Source: Actinoplanes octamycinicus (GTDB taxonomy: Bacteria; Actinomycetota; Actinomycetes; Mycobacteriales; Micromonosporaceae). From it: 64,000 nt of DNA. The position numbers were made by a program, and so were the translations under genes. Under the pieces are notes generated by a model. The model did not search any database and had not been told where the DNA came from. It was given only the letters and a program-made list of their open reading frames with translations. Of this stretch, positions 45,165 to 54,819 are shown piece by piece. The stretch lies in the NCBI RefSeq assembly GCF_014205225.1, contig NZ_JACHNB010000001.1:9839501-9903500 (forward strand). Direction: 5' to 3'. Within the stretch, counting starts at the first letter, position 1, and every line of letters begins with the position of its first letter.

Positions 45165-47117
45165 TCAGGCCTCCTTCACACGCGAGGAGACGGACTCCTC
45201 GGTCGAGTTGCGGCGCAGGACCCGGCCGAGCCCGCTGACCCGCGGCGACAGGAACGCCTTGGTGTTGGCGAACATGGTCATGATCGGGTGCCGGAACAGG
45301 AACACCACGAGCAAGTCAAGCACGGTGGAGAGGCCCATGGCGAAGGCGAAGCCCTGAACCGCGCCGATCGACACGATGTACAGCACCACGGCACACATGA
45401 TCGTGATGGTGTTCGCCGAGATGATCGTCCGCCGCGCCCGGTGCCACGCCCGCGGCACCGCGCTGCGCGGCGACCGGCCCTCGTGGATCTCGTCCTTGAG
45501 CCGCTCGAAGTAGATGACGAAGGAGTCCGCCGCCACACCGAGCGAGACGATGAAGCCGGCGATCCCGGCCAGGGTCAGCGTGTAACCCATGCTGCGGCCC
45601 AGGAAGACCAGCGCGCCGAAGGTGAGCAGACCGGAGAGCAGCAGGCTCAGGAAGATCACCGAGCCGAGCAGGCGGTAGTAGAAGAACGCGTACACCGCCA
45701 CCAGGGCCATGCCGATCGCGGCGGCGATCAGGCCGGCCTCGAGCTGCTGCAGGCCCAGGGTCGCCGAGACGGTCTGCATCGGGCCGGCCGAGAAGGTCAC
45801 CGGGATCGCGCCGAACTTCAGCTGGTCGGCCAGCTTCTTGGCGGACACCGCGTCGAACTGGCCGGTGATCTGCGAGGAGCCGGTCAGCACGCCCTGGATC
45901 TCCGGCGCGGACAGGATCTCCTTGTCCAGCACGACCGCGACGGCGCAGTGCTGCGCGGTCGAGTCGATCGACTGGATCGCGGTGAGGCACGGCTCGCTGG
46001 CGGTGGCGTTGTACGCCTGGCGGGTCAGGTCGGCCCACTTCTTCTGACCCTCGCTCTTGAAGTCGAGCGAGACGACCCACTGACCGTTCTGCTGGTCGAG
46101 CTGCGGGCTGGCGCTGGAGATGTCGTCACCGACGACCTTGGCCTTGTCCAGCTTGACCTTGGCGACGCCCTGGTAGCAGGCCACCACCTCGGCGTCCTTG
46201 TCGTCGATCGAGCCGTTCGGCCGCTTGTTGAGCTGGTCGCAGCTGATCGTCGGGACGTTGAACTGCATCTCCGGGCTGAGCGCGGCCACCTCGGCCGGGG
46301 TCAGCGTGGAGAACGGCTTGTAGGGCAGACCGGCCTTCGGGTCGGTGCTCAGGTCGACCGGCGCCTTCAACGCCTCGGCCTGCGCCCAGAGCTTCTCGCC
46401 GACCTTCTTCGCGATCGCCGCGCGCTGCGCCTTGACGTCCGCGGTCACCGGGGCGTCCGCGGACGCGGTGGCGGCCGGGGCCGCGGCCGACGCCGACGGA
46501 GCGGGCGAGGCCTTGGCCGACGGGGTGCTGCTCGGCACCGCCTCGCCGCCGCCCTGACCACCGGTGCCCGCCGACGGCTTGGAGCTGACCTTGGGGACCG
46601 CGCTGCCGCTGACCTTCGGCTTGGCACCGGCCGACGCGGACGGGGCGGCCGACGGCGCGCCGCTGGCCGACGCGGCCGGCGACGGCGACGCCGGGTTCAG
46701 CGCGCTCGCGGAGACGTCGCCGGTGGTGGCGGTGAGCAGCCGGAACCGCATGTTCGCGGCCTGCGCGAGGTCCTTGAGCTGGTCGTCCGCCTCACCGGCC
46801 AGGGAGACCACGATGGTGTTGTTGCCCTGGATCACCACGTCGGCCTCGGAGACGCCGAGGGCGTTCACCCGCTTCTCGATGATGCTCTGAGCCTGCTCCA
46901 TCGCCTCCTTGGTCGGCACCCCGCCGGCCTGCGACGCGATGTACGTCGCCTGCGTGCCGCCAACCAGGTCGAGACCGAGTTTCGGCTCCAGGCGGTCGGT
47001 GAAGCTGCCCTTGGCGTCACCGGCGAAGAAGACCAGCAGATACAGGACGACGAAGATCAGGCCGAGCACGCCGAGTTGGCGTCCGGGATGCATCTGTCCC
47101 TGTGGTGGTCGTGCCAC
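45165..47117 (-). CDS. secD: Protein translocase subunit SecD
   Basis: Membrane partner of SecF. 650 residues: N-terminal helix (LGVLGLIFVVLYLLVFFAGD), the conserved GLDLVGGTQATYIA, a large periplasmic domain, and five C-terminal helices containing TLAGIAGFIVSLGVAADSFV and RARRTIISANTIT. The periplasmic domain carries an Ala/Ser/Pro/Lys-rich insertion of about 90 residues (near 140-230), as in other actinobacterial SecD proteins. It follows yajC by 141 bp. Confidence 0.97.
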   Translation of the reverse strand: MARPPQGQMHPGRQLGVLGLIFVVLYLLVFFAGDAKGSFTDRLEPKLGLDLVGGTQATYIASQAGGVPTKEAMEQAQSIIEKRVNALGVSEADVVIQGNNTIVVSLAGEADDQLKDLAQAANMRFRLLTATTGDVSASALNPASPSPAASASGAPSAAPSASAGAKPKVSGSAVPKVSSKPSAGTGGQGGGEAVPSSTPSAKASPAPSASAAAPAATASADAPVTADVKAQRAAIAKKVGEKLWAQAEALKAPVDLSTDPKAGLPYKPFSTLTPAEVAALSPEMQFNVPTISCDQLNKRPNGSIDDKDAEVVACYQGVAKVKLDKAKVVGDDISSASPQLDQQNGQWVVSLDFKSEGQKKWADLTRQAYNATASEPCLTAIQSIDSTAQHCAVAVVLDKEILSAPEIQGVLTGSSQITGQFDAVSAKKLADQLKFGAIPVTFSAGPMQTVSATLGLQQLEAGLIAAAIGMALVAVYAFFYYRLLGSVIFLSLLLSGLLTFGALVFLGRSMGYTLTLAGIAGFIVSLGVAADSFVIYFERLKDEIHEGRSPRSAVPRAWHRARRTIISANTITIMCAVVLYIVSIGAVQGFAFAMGLSTVLDLLVVFLFRHPIMTMFANTKAFLSPRVSGLGRVLRRNSTEESVSSRVKEA

Positions 47118-47258
47118 GGCGTTCGGTCTCCCTGTGTTCCGGCCGCGCGGCCGCGCGGCACTGTCGATCGGTGGCCGGCCGTCGGCGTCTCGGACGGCGG
47201 CCGGGACGGACCGGACCCGTCGGCGTGGGCGCCGCGGGCCGGTCCGGGGGTGGTGTTG

Positions 47259-47645
47259 TCAGTCCTGCTTCCGGACGTCGACGACCGGGTTCGGCGGCTC
47301 CTCGGCGGTGGCCGGCTCGGCGGCGACCGGCTCGGTCTCGGTCTCGGCGGCCGGCTCGGCGGCGCGGGTGACCACCCGGGCGATCGCCGGGCGGGCGAAC
47401 CGGACCACCACGTCCGGCGCGATCTCCAGGGTCACCACGTCGTCCTCGGCGGCCACCACGGTGCCGTGCAGCCCACCGATGGTCACGATCTCGTCGCCCG
47501 CGCCGAGCTTGTTCTGCATCTCCATCGCCTCCCGGCGCCGCTTCTGCTGCGGCCGGATCATCAGGAAATACATCACGCCGATGATCAGGATGAAGGGCAG
47601 GAAAAGCCCCAGTGGGTTGGAGCTCGCGGACTCGGCCACGTACAC
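47259..47645 (-). CDS. yajC: Preprotein translocase accessory subunit YajC
   Basis: Small single-pass partner of SecDF. 128 residues: one N-terminal helix (LGLFLPFILIIGVMYFLMI) followed by the diagnostic RPQQKRRREAMEMQNKL and GDEIVTIGGLHGTVV. The C-terminus is acidic and Ala/Pro/Thr-rich. The GTG at 47645 (VYVAESASSNP) with GGAAGG 9 nt upstream is preferred to a longer start whose extra residues do not resemble YajC. Standard position between ruvB and secD. Confidence 0.93.
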   Translation of the reverse strand: MYVAESASSNPLGLFLPFILIIGVMYFLMIRPQQKRRREAMEMQNKLGAGDEIVTIGGLHGTVVAAEDDVVTLEIAPDVVVRFARPAIARVVTRAAEPAAETETEPVAAEPATAEEPPNPVVDVRKQD

Positions 47646-47791
47646 GGGAAACAGCCTTCCGTAGGCCACCGGGACCTCGCATGAGGCTCGCCGGGGCAGC
47701 AAAACATCCGGGTTGAAGCGGGGGCGAGTCTAATCGGTCAACCTGGAGACTACGAATGCGGCACACGTCACGTTCACATCACGAGGTATAT

Positions 47792-48832
47792 TCACGCATC
47801 TCGCGCGAACAGGTCCCCCTGGAAGACCCCGGACCTGCCGTCCTGCGGCGGGGTCTTGCCGAGATGCGCCCACCCGGCCTCGGTGGCCACCCGGCCGCGC
47901 GGGGTGCGCGCCAGCAGCCCGGCCCGCACCAGGAACGGCTCGCACACCTCCTCCACCGTGTCGGACTGCTCACCGACCGCCACGGCCAGCGTGGAGAGCC
48001 CGACCGGGCCACCCTTGAACGACTCGATCAGGGCGCGCAGCACGGCCCGGTCCAGCCGGTCCAGGCCCAGCTCGTCGACGTCGTAAACCTGCAGCGCGGC
48101 CCGGGCGATCTCGTCGGTGACCACCCCGTCGCCGCGGACCTCGGCGTAGTCACGGACCCGGCGCAGCAGCCGGTTGGCGATCCGCGGGGTGCCCCGGGAC
48201 CGGCCGGCGATCTCGGCCGCGCCGGTCGCGGTGATCGGCACGCCGAGGATCCGCGCCGAGCGGTGCAGCAGCGCGTCCAGGTCGGCCGGCGAGTAGAAGT
48301 CCAGGTGCGCGACGAAGCCGAACCGGTCGCGCATCGGGCCGGTCAGCAGGCCGGCCCGGGTGGTCGCGCCGACCAGTGTGAAAGGCTCCACATCGAGTGG
48401 GATGGCCGTCGCACCCGGGCCCTTGCCGACCACCACGTCGACCCGGAAATCCTCCATCGCGCTGTAGAGCAGCTCCTCGGCCGGCTTGGCGATCCGGTGG
48501 ATCTCGTCGATGAAGAGCACGTCGCCCGGGCCGAGGCCGGTCAGGATCGCGGCCAGGTCGCCGGAGCGCTCGATCACCGGGCCGCTGGTGGTCCGGATCC
48601 CGGTGCCCAGCTCGGCCGCCACGATGTTGGCCAGCGTGGTCTTGCCGAGGCCGGGCGGGCCGGAGAGCAGGATGTGGTCCGGCGGGGTGCCCCGGCCCAT
48701 CGACGCCTTGAGCAGCAGTTCCAGCTGGTCCCGGACCCGGTGCTGGGCGATGAAGTCGGACAGCCGGCGGGGCCGGACGCTGGCCTCGGCGTCCAGCTCC
48801 TCGTCGTGCGCGTCCGGCGACAGGTCGCTCAT
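47792..48832 (-). CDS. ruvB: Holliday junction branch-migration helicase RuvB
   Basis: AAA+ motor of the RuvABC resolvasome, 346 residues. [16 protein letters not shown], Walker [14 protein letters not shown] (about 57-65), Walker [10 protein letters not shown], sensor segment [19 protein letters not shown], and a C-terminal winged helix ([20 protein letters not shown]). It overlaps ruvA by 4 nt. The family's normal length. Confidence 0.98.
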   Translation of the reverse strand: MSDLSPDAHDEELDAEASVRPRRLSDFIAQHRVRDQLELLLKASMGRGTPPDHILLSGPPGLGKTTLANIVAAELGTGIRTTSGPVIERSGDLAAILTGLGPGDVLFIDEIHRIAKPAEELLYSAMEDFRVDVVVGKGPGATAIPLDVEPFTLVGATTRAGLLTGPMRDRFGFVAHLDFYSPADLDALLHRSARILGVPITATGAAEIAGRSRGTPRIANRLLRRVRDYAEVRGDGVVTDEIARAALQVYDVDELGLDRLDRAVLRALIESFKGGPVGLSTLAVAVGEQSDTVEEVCEPFLVRAGLLARTPRGRVATEAGWAHLGKTPPQDGRSGVFQGDLFARDA

Positions 48833-49431
48833 CGGGTCTTGCCCAGCAGGCGGATCGCCTGACGCAGCAGCACCGGCACCGGCGGCACCTCACCGTCGAT
48901 CGTCTCGCCGATCGCGGCGACCGCCTGGTCGGCCTGGGCGGCGCTCCAGCCGAGCGCGAGCACACCCTGGCGAACCTGCTCCTGCCAGGCCCCGGCGAGC
49001 ACGCCGGTGGTGCCGCCGTCGCCGAAGCCGACCGGGCCGATCTTGCCCTTGAGCTCGACGATCATCTTCTCCGCGCCGCGCTTGCCGATCCCCGGCACCT
49101 GGGTCAGGGCGGCGATGTCGCCGCCGCTGATCGCCCGGCGCACCGCGTCCGGCTGGTGCACCGCCAGCACCGCCTGGGCGATCCGCGGGCCCACCCCGTT
49201 GGCGGTCAGCAGCAGGTCGAACAGCTGCCGCTCGTCGTCGTCGGCGAAGCCGTAGAGGGTGAGCGAGTCCTCCCGGACGATCAGCGTGGTGGCCAGCCGG
49301 GCCTCCGCGCCGGTCCGCAGCGAGGCCAGCGTGGTCGGCGTGCAGAAGACCCGCATGCCGACGCCGCCGACCTCGACCACGGCACTGTCCGGGAGGATCG
49401 CGGTGACCACACCGCGCACGCTGGCGATCAT
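48829..49431 (-). CDS. ruvA: Holliday junction-binding protein RuvA
   Basis: Tetrameric DNA-binding partner of RuvB. 200 residues: OB-fold ([20 protein letters not shown]), tandem helix-hairpin-helix motifs ([16 protein letters not shown] and [19 protein letters not shown]) and the RuvB-binding domain III after a short Gly linker ([19 protein letters not shown]). The ATG at 49431 overlaps ruvC by 4 nt. Confidence 0.97.
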   Translation of the reverse strand: MIASVRGVVTAILPDSAVVEVGGVGMRVFCTPTTLASLRTGAEARLATTLIVREDSLTLYGFADDDERQLFDLLLTANGVGPRIAQAVLAVHQPDAVRRAISGGDIAALTQVPGIGKRGAEKMIVELKGKIGPVGFGDGGTTGVLAGAWQEQVRQGVLALGWSAAQADQAVAAIGETIDGEVPPVPVLLRQAIRLLGKTR

Positions 49432-49958
49432 CGGCTGCTCCTGCGGGCGGCGGCGAGCGCCGCGGCTTGGATCTTCGCGCGGGTGCCCCCGCGCCAGATG
49501 TGACAGATGGCGATGGCGATGGCGTCCGCCGCGTCGGCCGGCCGGGGCGGCGCGTCGAGCTTGAGCAGGCGGGTGACCATGGCGGTGATCTGCGCCTTGT
49601 CGGCGGTGCCGGAGCCGGTGACGGCGGCCTTCACCTCGCTCGGGGTGTAGGTCTGCACCGGCAGCCCGGCCCGCGAGCCGGCCAGGATGGCGACCGCGCT
49701 GGCCTGCGCGGTGCCCATCACGGTCCGCGCGTTGTGCTGCGCGAAGACCCGCTCGACCGCGACGCTCTCCGGCTGGTGCAGCGCGACCAGCTCGGCCAGG
49801 CTCCGGTCCAGGTGCAGCAGGCGCATCGAGATGTCCTCGTCCGGCTCGCTGCGGACCACGTGGTAGGCGATCAGCTTGCCGGGCCGGCCGGGCACGCCCT
49901 CCACCACACCGACGCCACACCGGGTGAGACCCGGGTCGATGCCGAGCACGCGCACCAC
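49428..49958 (-). CDS. ruvC: Holliday junction resolvase RuvC
   Basis: RNase H-fold endonuclease resolving four-way junctions. 176 residues. Catalytic acids: Asp in [12 protein letters not shown], Glu in [16 protein letters not shown], and the Asp pair in [15 protein letters not shown]. The GTG start gives [11 protein letters not shown] short basic tail ends AAARRSSR. First gene of ruvCAB here; the usual upstream neighbour yebC is separated by two extra genes. Confidence 0.97.
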   Translation of the reverse strand: MVRVLGIDPGLTRCGVGVVEGVPGRPGKLIAYHVVRSEPDEDISMRLLHLDRSLAELVALHQPESVAVERVFAQHNARTVMGTAQASAVAILAGSRAGLPVQTYTPSEVKAAVTGSGTADKAQITAMVTRLLKLDAPPRPADAADAIAIAICHIWRGGTRAKIQAAALAAARRSSR

Positions 49959-50052
49959 GGCCTCCCCTCACGTACGTGTGTTCGACACCCTAATACGCGG
50001 TCCTCTTGCGCCCACCGCCGACACGCCTCGACGATGGGGGTGGGAGGCCGGG

Positions 50053-50592
50053 ATGTACCTGATACCGCCGATGCAGGACGATCCACCACCGGAGTTCGTC
50101 GATGTCGTCGCGGCCCACGAGGGTGAGCTGCGGCACGAGGCCGTGCGCCTGGTCGGCGGCCATCCGGCCGGTCAGGAGATCTATCAGGACGTGCTGACCG
50201 ACCTGGCCGGCCACTGGCGCCGCCTGCGCTTCTGGGGCCGTCTCACGCACTCCGACGCGCCCGGCATCTACCTGCGCAAACGCCTCGCGAAACGGACGTC
50301 GGCGTGGCGCGAGGACCAGGTCTACGAGGTCGAGGTCCGGGTGCTCCGCACGCCACAACCGGCGCTGGTCACGGTGGGCGGCCACACCGCCAGCCTCGCT
50401 TTCCACAAGGCCGCGGTGCTCGACGGTACGCGACGGGCGAACCTGCGCACCCTCGCCGACGCGTCGATCGCCTGGTGCCACGCCTGGCGCCAGTCCGAGC
50501 ACCGCCGCATCCTGCGCCTGGTGATCGGCGGCGTCCTGCTGGTCGGCGGCATGGTCCAGGGCATGACCTGGCTGACCACCACCGGCTCTTAG
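50053..50592 (+). CDS. Tail-anchored protein with sigma-region-2-like N-terminus, unknown function
   Basis: 179 residues. The N-terminal part (VAAHEGELRHEAVRLVGGHP, then AGQEIYQDVLTDLAGHW, then GIYLRKRLAKRTSAWRE) has the helical pattern of ECF sigma region 2 (RLVG...QDV...YLRKRLAKR), but the rest lacks a region 4 helix-turn-helix. Instead it ends in one membrane helix (LVIGGVLLVGGMVQGMTWL). I know no family name; it may be a sigma-derived membrane protein. The ATG at 50053 follows GGGAGG. It lies on the opposite strand between ruvC and the Uma2 gene, overlapping the latter by 4 nt at the 3' end. Confidence 0.65.
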   Translation: MYLIPPMQDDPPPEFVDVVAAHEGELRHEAVRLVGGHPAGQEIYQDVLTDLAGHWRRLRFWGRLTHSDAPGIYLRKRLAKRTSAWREDQVYEVEVRVLRTPQPALVTVGGHTASLAFHKAAVLDGTRRANLRTLADASIAWCHAWRQSEHRRILRLVIGGVLLVGGMVQGMTWLTTTGS

Positions 50593-51146
50593 GCCCGCTT
50601 CGCCGCGTACTCGGCTTCCAGCTCGGAGAGGCGCAGCTTGCGCTCCTCCACGTATCCGGGCTTGCCGGCGTCGTCGGCCAGCCGGTTGATGATGACCGTG
50701 GCGTCGTCGTGGGAACGCTCGGCGTCTCGCTCGACGATCCAGTACTCCGGGATGCCCTGCTCGGCATACCAGTCGGCCTTGTGGGTGTACTCACCGTTGG
50801 GCGAGTTCTCCGAGACCACCTCAACCACGAGACTGAAGGCGGAACCGGGCAGATTGGAATAGTCGGCGGCGTTCGGCGGCAGAGCGATGACGGCGCCGAC
50901 ATCCGGAAGGCGACAGTCGCGCGGCCGACGCCCCCGCACTCCAGGATCCTGGAACGCGTCGGCACCGGCCGCGTGCAACATCATCATGATCCGTCCCGCC
51001 ATGGCCTTGTGCCAGAAGGACGTGGGAGTCATGACGACGAGATTTCCGTCGTGCAGTTCGTAGCGATAGCCGCGGGGCAGGTGAACAAGATCCTCGACAT
51101 CCAGATCCTCGAGGGTGGCCAGGTGCAGCACTGGGTCATTCAACAC
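50589..51146 (-). CDS. Uma2-family (DUF820) putative restriction-like endonuclease
   Basis: 185 residues with the PD-(D/E)xK-type core of the Uma2 group: CRLPDVGAVIAL (Asp), FSLVVEVVSENSPNGEYTHKADWYAEQG (Glu and Lys), IPEYWIVERDAE. The family is common in actinobacteria and cyanobacteria, and its biological role is unknown. The GTG at 51146 (VLNDPVLHL) has GGAGG 7 nt upstream; a GTG two codons earlier sits too close to that site. It is inserted between yebC and ruvC, which are adjacent or nearly so in many actinobacteria. Confidence 0.87.
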   Translation of the reverse strand: MLNDPVLHLATLEDLDVEDLVHLPRGYRYELHDGNLVVMTPTSFWHKAMAGRIMMMLHAAGADAFQDPGVRGRRPRDCRLPDVGAVIALPPNAADYSNLPGSAFSLVVEVVSENSPNGEYTHKADWYAEQGIPEYWIVERDAERSHDDATVIINRLADDAGKPGYVEERKLRLSELEAEYAAKRA

Positions 51147-51183
51147 GAGCACCCCTCCAGCCTACTTGCCCCGCGACTACCTG

Positions 51184-51936
51184 TCACGCGTCAATGAGTG
51201 CCATTACCTCGTCGGAGACATCGAAGTTGGCGTAGATGTTCTGCACGTCGTCGCAGTCCTCCAGGACGTCGATGAGCTTGAACACCTTGCGGGCCGGCTC
51301 CTCGTCCAGCGGCACCGTCATGGTCGGGACCAGCGGGGACTCGGCCGAGTCGTACTCGATGCCGGCGTCGCGCAGCGCGTTGCGCACCCCGATCAGGTCG
51401 GTCGGCTCGCTGATCACCTCGAACGAGTCGCCCAGGTCGTTGACCTCCTCGGCGCCCGCGTCCAGGACGGCCAGCATGACGTCGTCCTCGCTCAGGCCGG
51501 CCTTCGGGATGATCACCTGGCCCTTGCGGTTGAACAGGTACGACACCGAGCCGGCGTCGGCGAAGGTGCCGCCGTTGCGGGTCAGCGCGGTGCGCACCTC
51601 GGTGGCCGCCCGGTTCCGGTTGTCGGTGAGGCACTCGATCAGCAGCGCGACACCGTTCGGCCCGTACCCCTCGTACATGATCGTCTGCCAGTCGGCGCCG
51701 CCGGCTTCCAGGCCGGAGCCGCGCTTGACCGCGCGGTCGATGTTGTCGTTCGGAACCGACGACTTCTTCGCCTTCTGGATGGCGTCGTAGAGCGTGGGGT
51801 TACCGGCCGGGTCGCCGCCACCGGTCCGCGCCGCGACCTCGATGTTCTTGATCAGCTTGGCGAACATCTTGCCGCGCTTGGCGTCGATGACCGCCTTCTT
51901 GTGCTTGGTCGTCGCCCACTTGGAGTGGCCGGACAT
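51184..51936 (-). CDS. YebC/PmpR-family protein
   Basis: 250 residues, all three domains present: [22 protein letters not shown] start, [20 protein letters not shown] region, [22 protein letters not shown]. Family members are described as DNA-binding regulators and, more recently, as ribosome-associated factors relieving proline stalls; which applies here is not visible. It lies downstream of pdxT (15 bp), as usual. Confidence 0.96.
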   Translation of the reverse strand: MSGHSKWATTKHKKAVIDAKRGKMFAKLIKNIEVAARTGGGDPAGNPTLYDAIQKAKKSSVPNDNIDRAVKRGSGLEAGGADWQTIMYEGYGPNGVALLIECLTDNRNRAATEVRTALTRNGGTFADAGSVSYLFNRKGQVIIPKAGLSEDDVMLAVLDAGAEEVNDLGDSFEVISEPTDLIGVRNALRDAGIEYDSAESPLVPTMTVPLDEEPARKVFKLIDVLEDCDDVQNIYANFDVSDEVMALIDA

Positions 51937-51951
51937 GCGTAACCTCCGTGT

Positions 51952-52557
51952 CTACCGTGCGGGTGCGGCCTGGCGGACCATCTCGACGAAGTACCGGTGG
52001 ACGCGAAGGTCGCCGGTCAGCTCCGGGTGGAAAGCCGTGGCGAGCAGGTTCCCCTGCCGAACGGCGACAATCCTACCGGCGGCGGCGCCGGAAGCGACGC
52101 GGCCCAGCACCCGCACGTCGGGGCCGACCTGCTCGACCCACGGCGCGCGGATGAAAACCGCGTGGAAGTCGCCGCCCTCGATCCCCTCGATCTCCACGGC
52201 CGCCTCGAACGAGTCGACCTGCCGGCCGAACGCGTTGCGCCGGACGGTCATCTCGATCCCCTGGAAGGACTCCTGGTCGGGACGGCCGTCCAGCACCGTG
52301 GTGGCCAGCATGATCATGCCGGCGCAGGAACCGTACACCGGCATGCCGTCCGCGATCCGCTTCCGGACCGGGTCGAGCAGGCCGAACGTGATCGCCAGGT
52401 TGCTCATCGTCGTGGACTCCCCGCCGGGGATCACCAGCGCGTCGACCTCCGCCAGCTCCTCGGGCCGGCGGACCGGGCGGGCCAGCACGTCCGACTCGGC
52501 CAGCGCGGACAGGTGTTCGCGCACGTCGCCCTGCAGGGCCAGCACTCCGATGTTCAC
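51952..52557 (-). CDS. pdxT: Pyridoxal 5'-phosphate synthase glutaminase subunit PdxT
   Basis: Class I glutamine amidotransferase supplying ammonia to PdxS. 201 residues: [27 protein letters not shown], the nucleophile Cys in [10 protein letters not shown], and the His-Glu pair in [10 protein letters not shown]. The GTG start gives [10 protein letters not shown]. It forms a unit with yebC, while its partner pdxS is divergent across a 127-bp gap. Confidence 0.97.
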   Translation of the reverse strand: MNIGVLALQGDVREHLSALAESDVLARPVRRPEELAEVDALVIPGGESTTMSNLAITFGLLDPVRKRIADGMPVYGSCAGMIMLATTVLDGRPDQESFQGIEMTVRRNAFGRQVDSFEAAVEIEGIEGGDFHAVFIRAPWVEQVGPDVRVLGRVASGAAAGRIVAVRQGNLLATAFHPELTGDLRVHRYFVEMVRQAAPAR

Positions 52558-52684
52558 GCGTCAACTCTAGGACCTCCCCGGCGACGGGCTAATGCAGGCC
52601 ACCGGGGGGTCGATTGGCTATCGAGCGGCGCGGCCCGCGCTTCCTACGATCGGCCTACCGAAACCCCGCACGAGGAGTCGTTCC

Positions 52685-53581
52685 ATGTCTGAGAACCAGC
52701 CCGCCATCGGCACCGCCCGCGTCAAGCGCGGCATGGCGGAGATGCTCAAGGGCGGCGTGATCATGGACGTCGTCACCCCGGACCAGGCGAAGATCGCCGA
52801 GGACGCGGGCGCCGTGGCGGTGATGGCGCTGGAGCGCGTCCCGGCCGACATCCGGGCCCAGGGCGGCGTCTCCCGGATGTCCGACCCCGACATGATCGAC
52901 GGCATCATCAACGCCGTCTCCATCCCGGTGATGGCCAAGGCCCGGATCGGGCACTTCGTCGAGGCCCAGGTGCTGCAGGCGCTGGGCGTGGACTACATCG
53001 ACGAGTCCGAGGTGCTCACCCCGGCCGACTTCGCCAACCACATCGACAAGTGGCAGTTCACCGCGCCGTTCGTGTGCGGTGCGACCAACCTGGGCGAGGC
53101 GCTGCGCCGGATCACCGAGGGCGCCGCGATGATCCGCTCGAAGGGCGAGGCGGGCACCGGCGACGTCTCCAACGCCACCACCCACATGCGCAAGATCCGC
53201 GCCGAGATCCGCCGCCTGCAGACCCTGCCCGAGGACGAGCTCTACGTCGCCGCGAAAGAGCTGCAGGCGCCGTACGAGCTGGTCAAGGAGGTCGCCGAGG
53301 CGGGCAAGCTGCCGGTCGTGCTGTTCACCGCGGGCGGCATCGCCACCCCGGCCGACGCCGCGATGATGATGCAGCTCGGCGCCGAGGGCGTCTTCGTCGG
53401 CTCGGGCATCTTCAAGTCCGGCAACCCGGCCCAGCGCGCCGCCGCGATCGTCAAGGCCACCACGTTCCACGACGACCCGGACGTGATCGCCAAGGTGTCC
53501 CGCGGCCTGGGCGAGGCCATGGTCGGCATCAACGTCGACGAGATCCCGCAGCCGCACCGCCTCGCCGAGCGCGGCTGGTAA
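52685..53581 (+). CDS. pdxS: Pyridoxal 5'-phosphate synthase subunit PdxS
   Basis: (Beta/alpha)8 synthase making PLP from ribose 5-phosphate, glyceraldehyde 3-phosphate and ammonia. 298 residues: [20 protein letters not shown], the active-site Lys in [22 protein letters not shown] (second Lys and the phosphate loop) and [19 protein letters not shown]. The ATG at 52685 has GAGGAG 7 nt upstream. Unlike the common pdxS-pdxT operon it faces away from pdxT; a hairpin and the fold-back element follow. Confidence 0.98.
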   Translation: MSENQPAIGTARVKRGMAEMLKGGVIMDVVTPDQAKIAEDAGAVAVMALERVPADIRAQGGVSRMSDPDMIDGIINAVSIPVMAKARIGHFVEAQVLQALGVDYIDESEVLTPADFANHIDKWQFTAPFVCGATNLGEALRRITEGAAMIRSKGEAGTGDVSNATTHMRKIRAEIRRLQTLPEDELYVAAKELQAPYELVKEVAEAGKLPVVLFTAGGIATPADAAMMMQLGAEGVFVGSGIFKSGNPAQRAAAIVKATTFHDDPDVIAKVSRGLGEAMVGINVDEIPQPHRLAERGW

Positions 53582-53607
53582 TCGTCCGCTCGCCATCGTC
53601 CGTTCGC

Positions 53608-53635
53608 GAAGGGCCGTCCTGCCGGGCGGCCCTTC
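53608..53635 (+). terminator. Hairpin terminator after pdxS
   Basis: GAAGGGCCG (53608-53616) pairs with CGGCCCTTC (53627-53635), a 9-bp stem with a 10-nt loop, 27 bp after the pdxS stop. Confidence 0.7.
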
Positions 53636-53652
53636 CGCATGCCCGCCGACAA

Positions 53653-54235
53653 CCATCCCCGCTGCCGCGACGCCGCCTGTTCTCTTGCGGATCTTTTTCC
53701 GGTACGACTCGCGGCTCCGTGCGAGCCGGCTCGCGAGGCTCCGGCCCACGCACGACCACGACGCGTGTCGTGCGGGTCCGCTCAGTGCGCGGTCAGAGCC
53801 GCGACACCCGCCGTTGGTCACTGTCCCGGCCGCGGCCAGCGCCCCCCGGCTGGCCCTCAGGGGTGTCTCGACCGCCTTGAGACACCCCTCAGACCCAGCC
53901 CGGACCGTGAGCCGCGGCCGCAACCGTGACCAACGGCGGACATCGCGGCCCCTCACCGCGGGACGGCGGCCCCTCACCGCGGGACGACGCCCCTCACCGC
54001 GGGACGACGCCCCTCACCCCGGGACGACGCCCCTCACCGCGGGACGGCGGCCCCTCACCGCGGGACGGCGGCTCTCACCAGGCGACGGCGGCTCTCACCG
54101 TGCGCTGGGCGGACCCGCACGACACGCGTCGCGGTCGTGCGTGGGCCGGAGCCTCGCGGGCCGGCTCGCACGGAGCTGCGAGTCGTACCGGAAAAGATCC
54201 GCAAGAGAACAAGCGGTGTCGCGGCAGCGGGATGG
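53653..54235. mobile_element. Fold-back (MITE-like) element with ~146-bp inverted arms
   Basis: Left arm 53653-53800 and right arm 54090-54235 are inverted copies about 90% identical by eye (both start CCATCCC and contain GGTACGACTCG, GAGGCTCCGGCCCACGCACG and GCGTGTCGTGCGGGTCCG). Between them are a second exact inverted pair (CGCCGTTGGTCAC 53809-53821; GTGACCAACGGCG 53926-53938), an inner hairpin (AGGGGTGTCTC 53859-53869; GAGACACCCCT 53879-53889) and a tandem repeat. No transposase frame lies inside and I see no target duplication. The right edge abuts the stop of the next gene. It fills most of the 655-bp gene-free gap. Confidence 0.72.
53941..54098. repeat. 20/21-bp tandem repeat inside the fold-back element
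   Basis: About seven to eight units of CTCACCGCGGGACGACGCCC and its 21-bp variant with GGCGGCCC. The mixed unit length argues against coding. The last units merge with the right inverted arm. Confidence 0.85.
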
Positions 54236-54236
54236 C

Positions 54237-54776
54237 TCAGACGGCCTGGGCCGGGAGGGCTTCCGGGGACGGGGCGGGGGCCGGCAGCGGGGGCAGCTCC
54301 GGCATCACCGGCTCGACGATGTCGAAGTAGCGCGGGCGCGGGTAACGGCCGGGCAGCCGGAGCACCCGGACCAGTTTGCGGCGGCGGGCGGTGAGCGCGT
54401 CGCGGACCAGGTCGGTGTGCACCTGGCGGGCCAGCACCACCCGGCGGCTGCTGGCGATCAGGGTGCGTGCCGCCGGGTCGGCCGGGTCCAGGTCGATCCG
54501 CTGCAGCTGGCGGGTCAGGTCGTTCTCCGCGGACTCGCGCTCGTCCGGCTCGGCGTCCAGGGCCAGCCGGGCGGCGGCGTAGAGCTCGACCCCGTCGATC
54601 CGCTCGGCGACCACCGCGGCGGCCGCGGCACGGCGCAGCAGGTGGGCGTCGAGGGCGCGCTCCGCGGACTGGGCCCGGGCGTGCACCCGCTCGACCCGCT
54701 GGGCGGTCCAGCCGAGGTACGCCGAGAAGATCGTGGCCAGCACGACGACACCCACCACCCACCACATGCGGGGCAT
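54237..54776 (-). CDS. Single-pass membrane protein of unknown function
   Basis: 179 residues: N-terminal membrane helix (WWVVGVVVLATIFSAYLGW), then a helical, Arg/Ala-rich cytoplasmic or coiled-coil-like part (RVHARAQSAERALDAHLLRR, AAVVAERIDG), a basic stretch (RRRKLVRVLRLPGRYPRPR) and a Pro-rich end (PELPPLPAPAPSPEAL). I do not know the family name. In related genomes a small membrane protein follows pimA at this place. The stop at 54237 is 2 bp from the fold-back element. The ATG at 54776 or one three codons later could be the start. Confidence 0.78.
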   Translation of the reverse strand: MPRMWWVVGVVVLATIFSAYLGWTAQRVERVHARAQSAERALDAHLLRRAAAAAVVAERIDGVELYAAARLALDAEPDERESAENDLTRQLQRIDLDPADPAARTLIASSRRVVLARQVHTDLVRDALTARRRKLVRVLRLPGRYPRPRYFDIVEPVMPELPPLPAPAPSPEALPAQAV

Positions 54777-54819
54777 CGTAGTGCCGGAATGTGTCGGACC
54801 GTCAGCTGCCCTGTGCCGA

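Noticed and set aside
53653..54235. Complete insertion sequence
   Set aside because: No transposase-like frame and no target-site duplication visible; only a non-autonomous element can be proposed.
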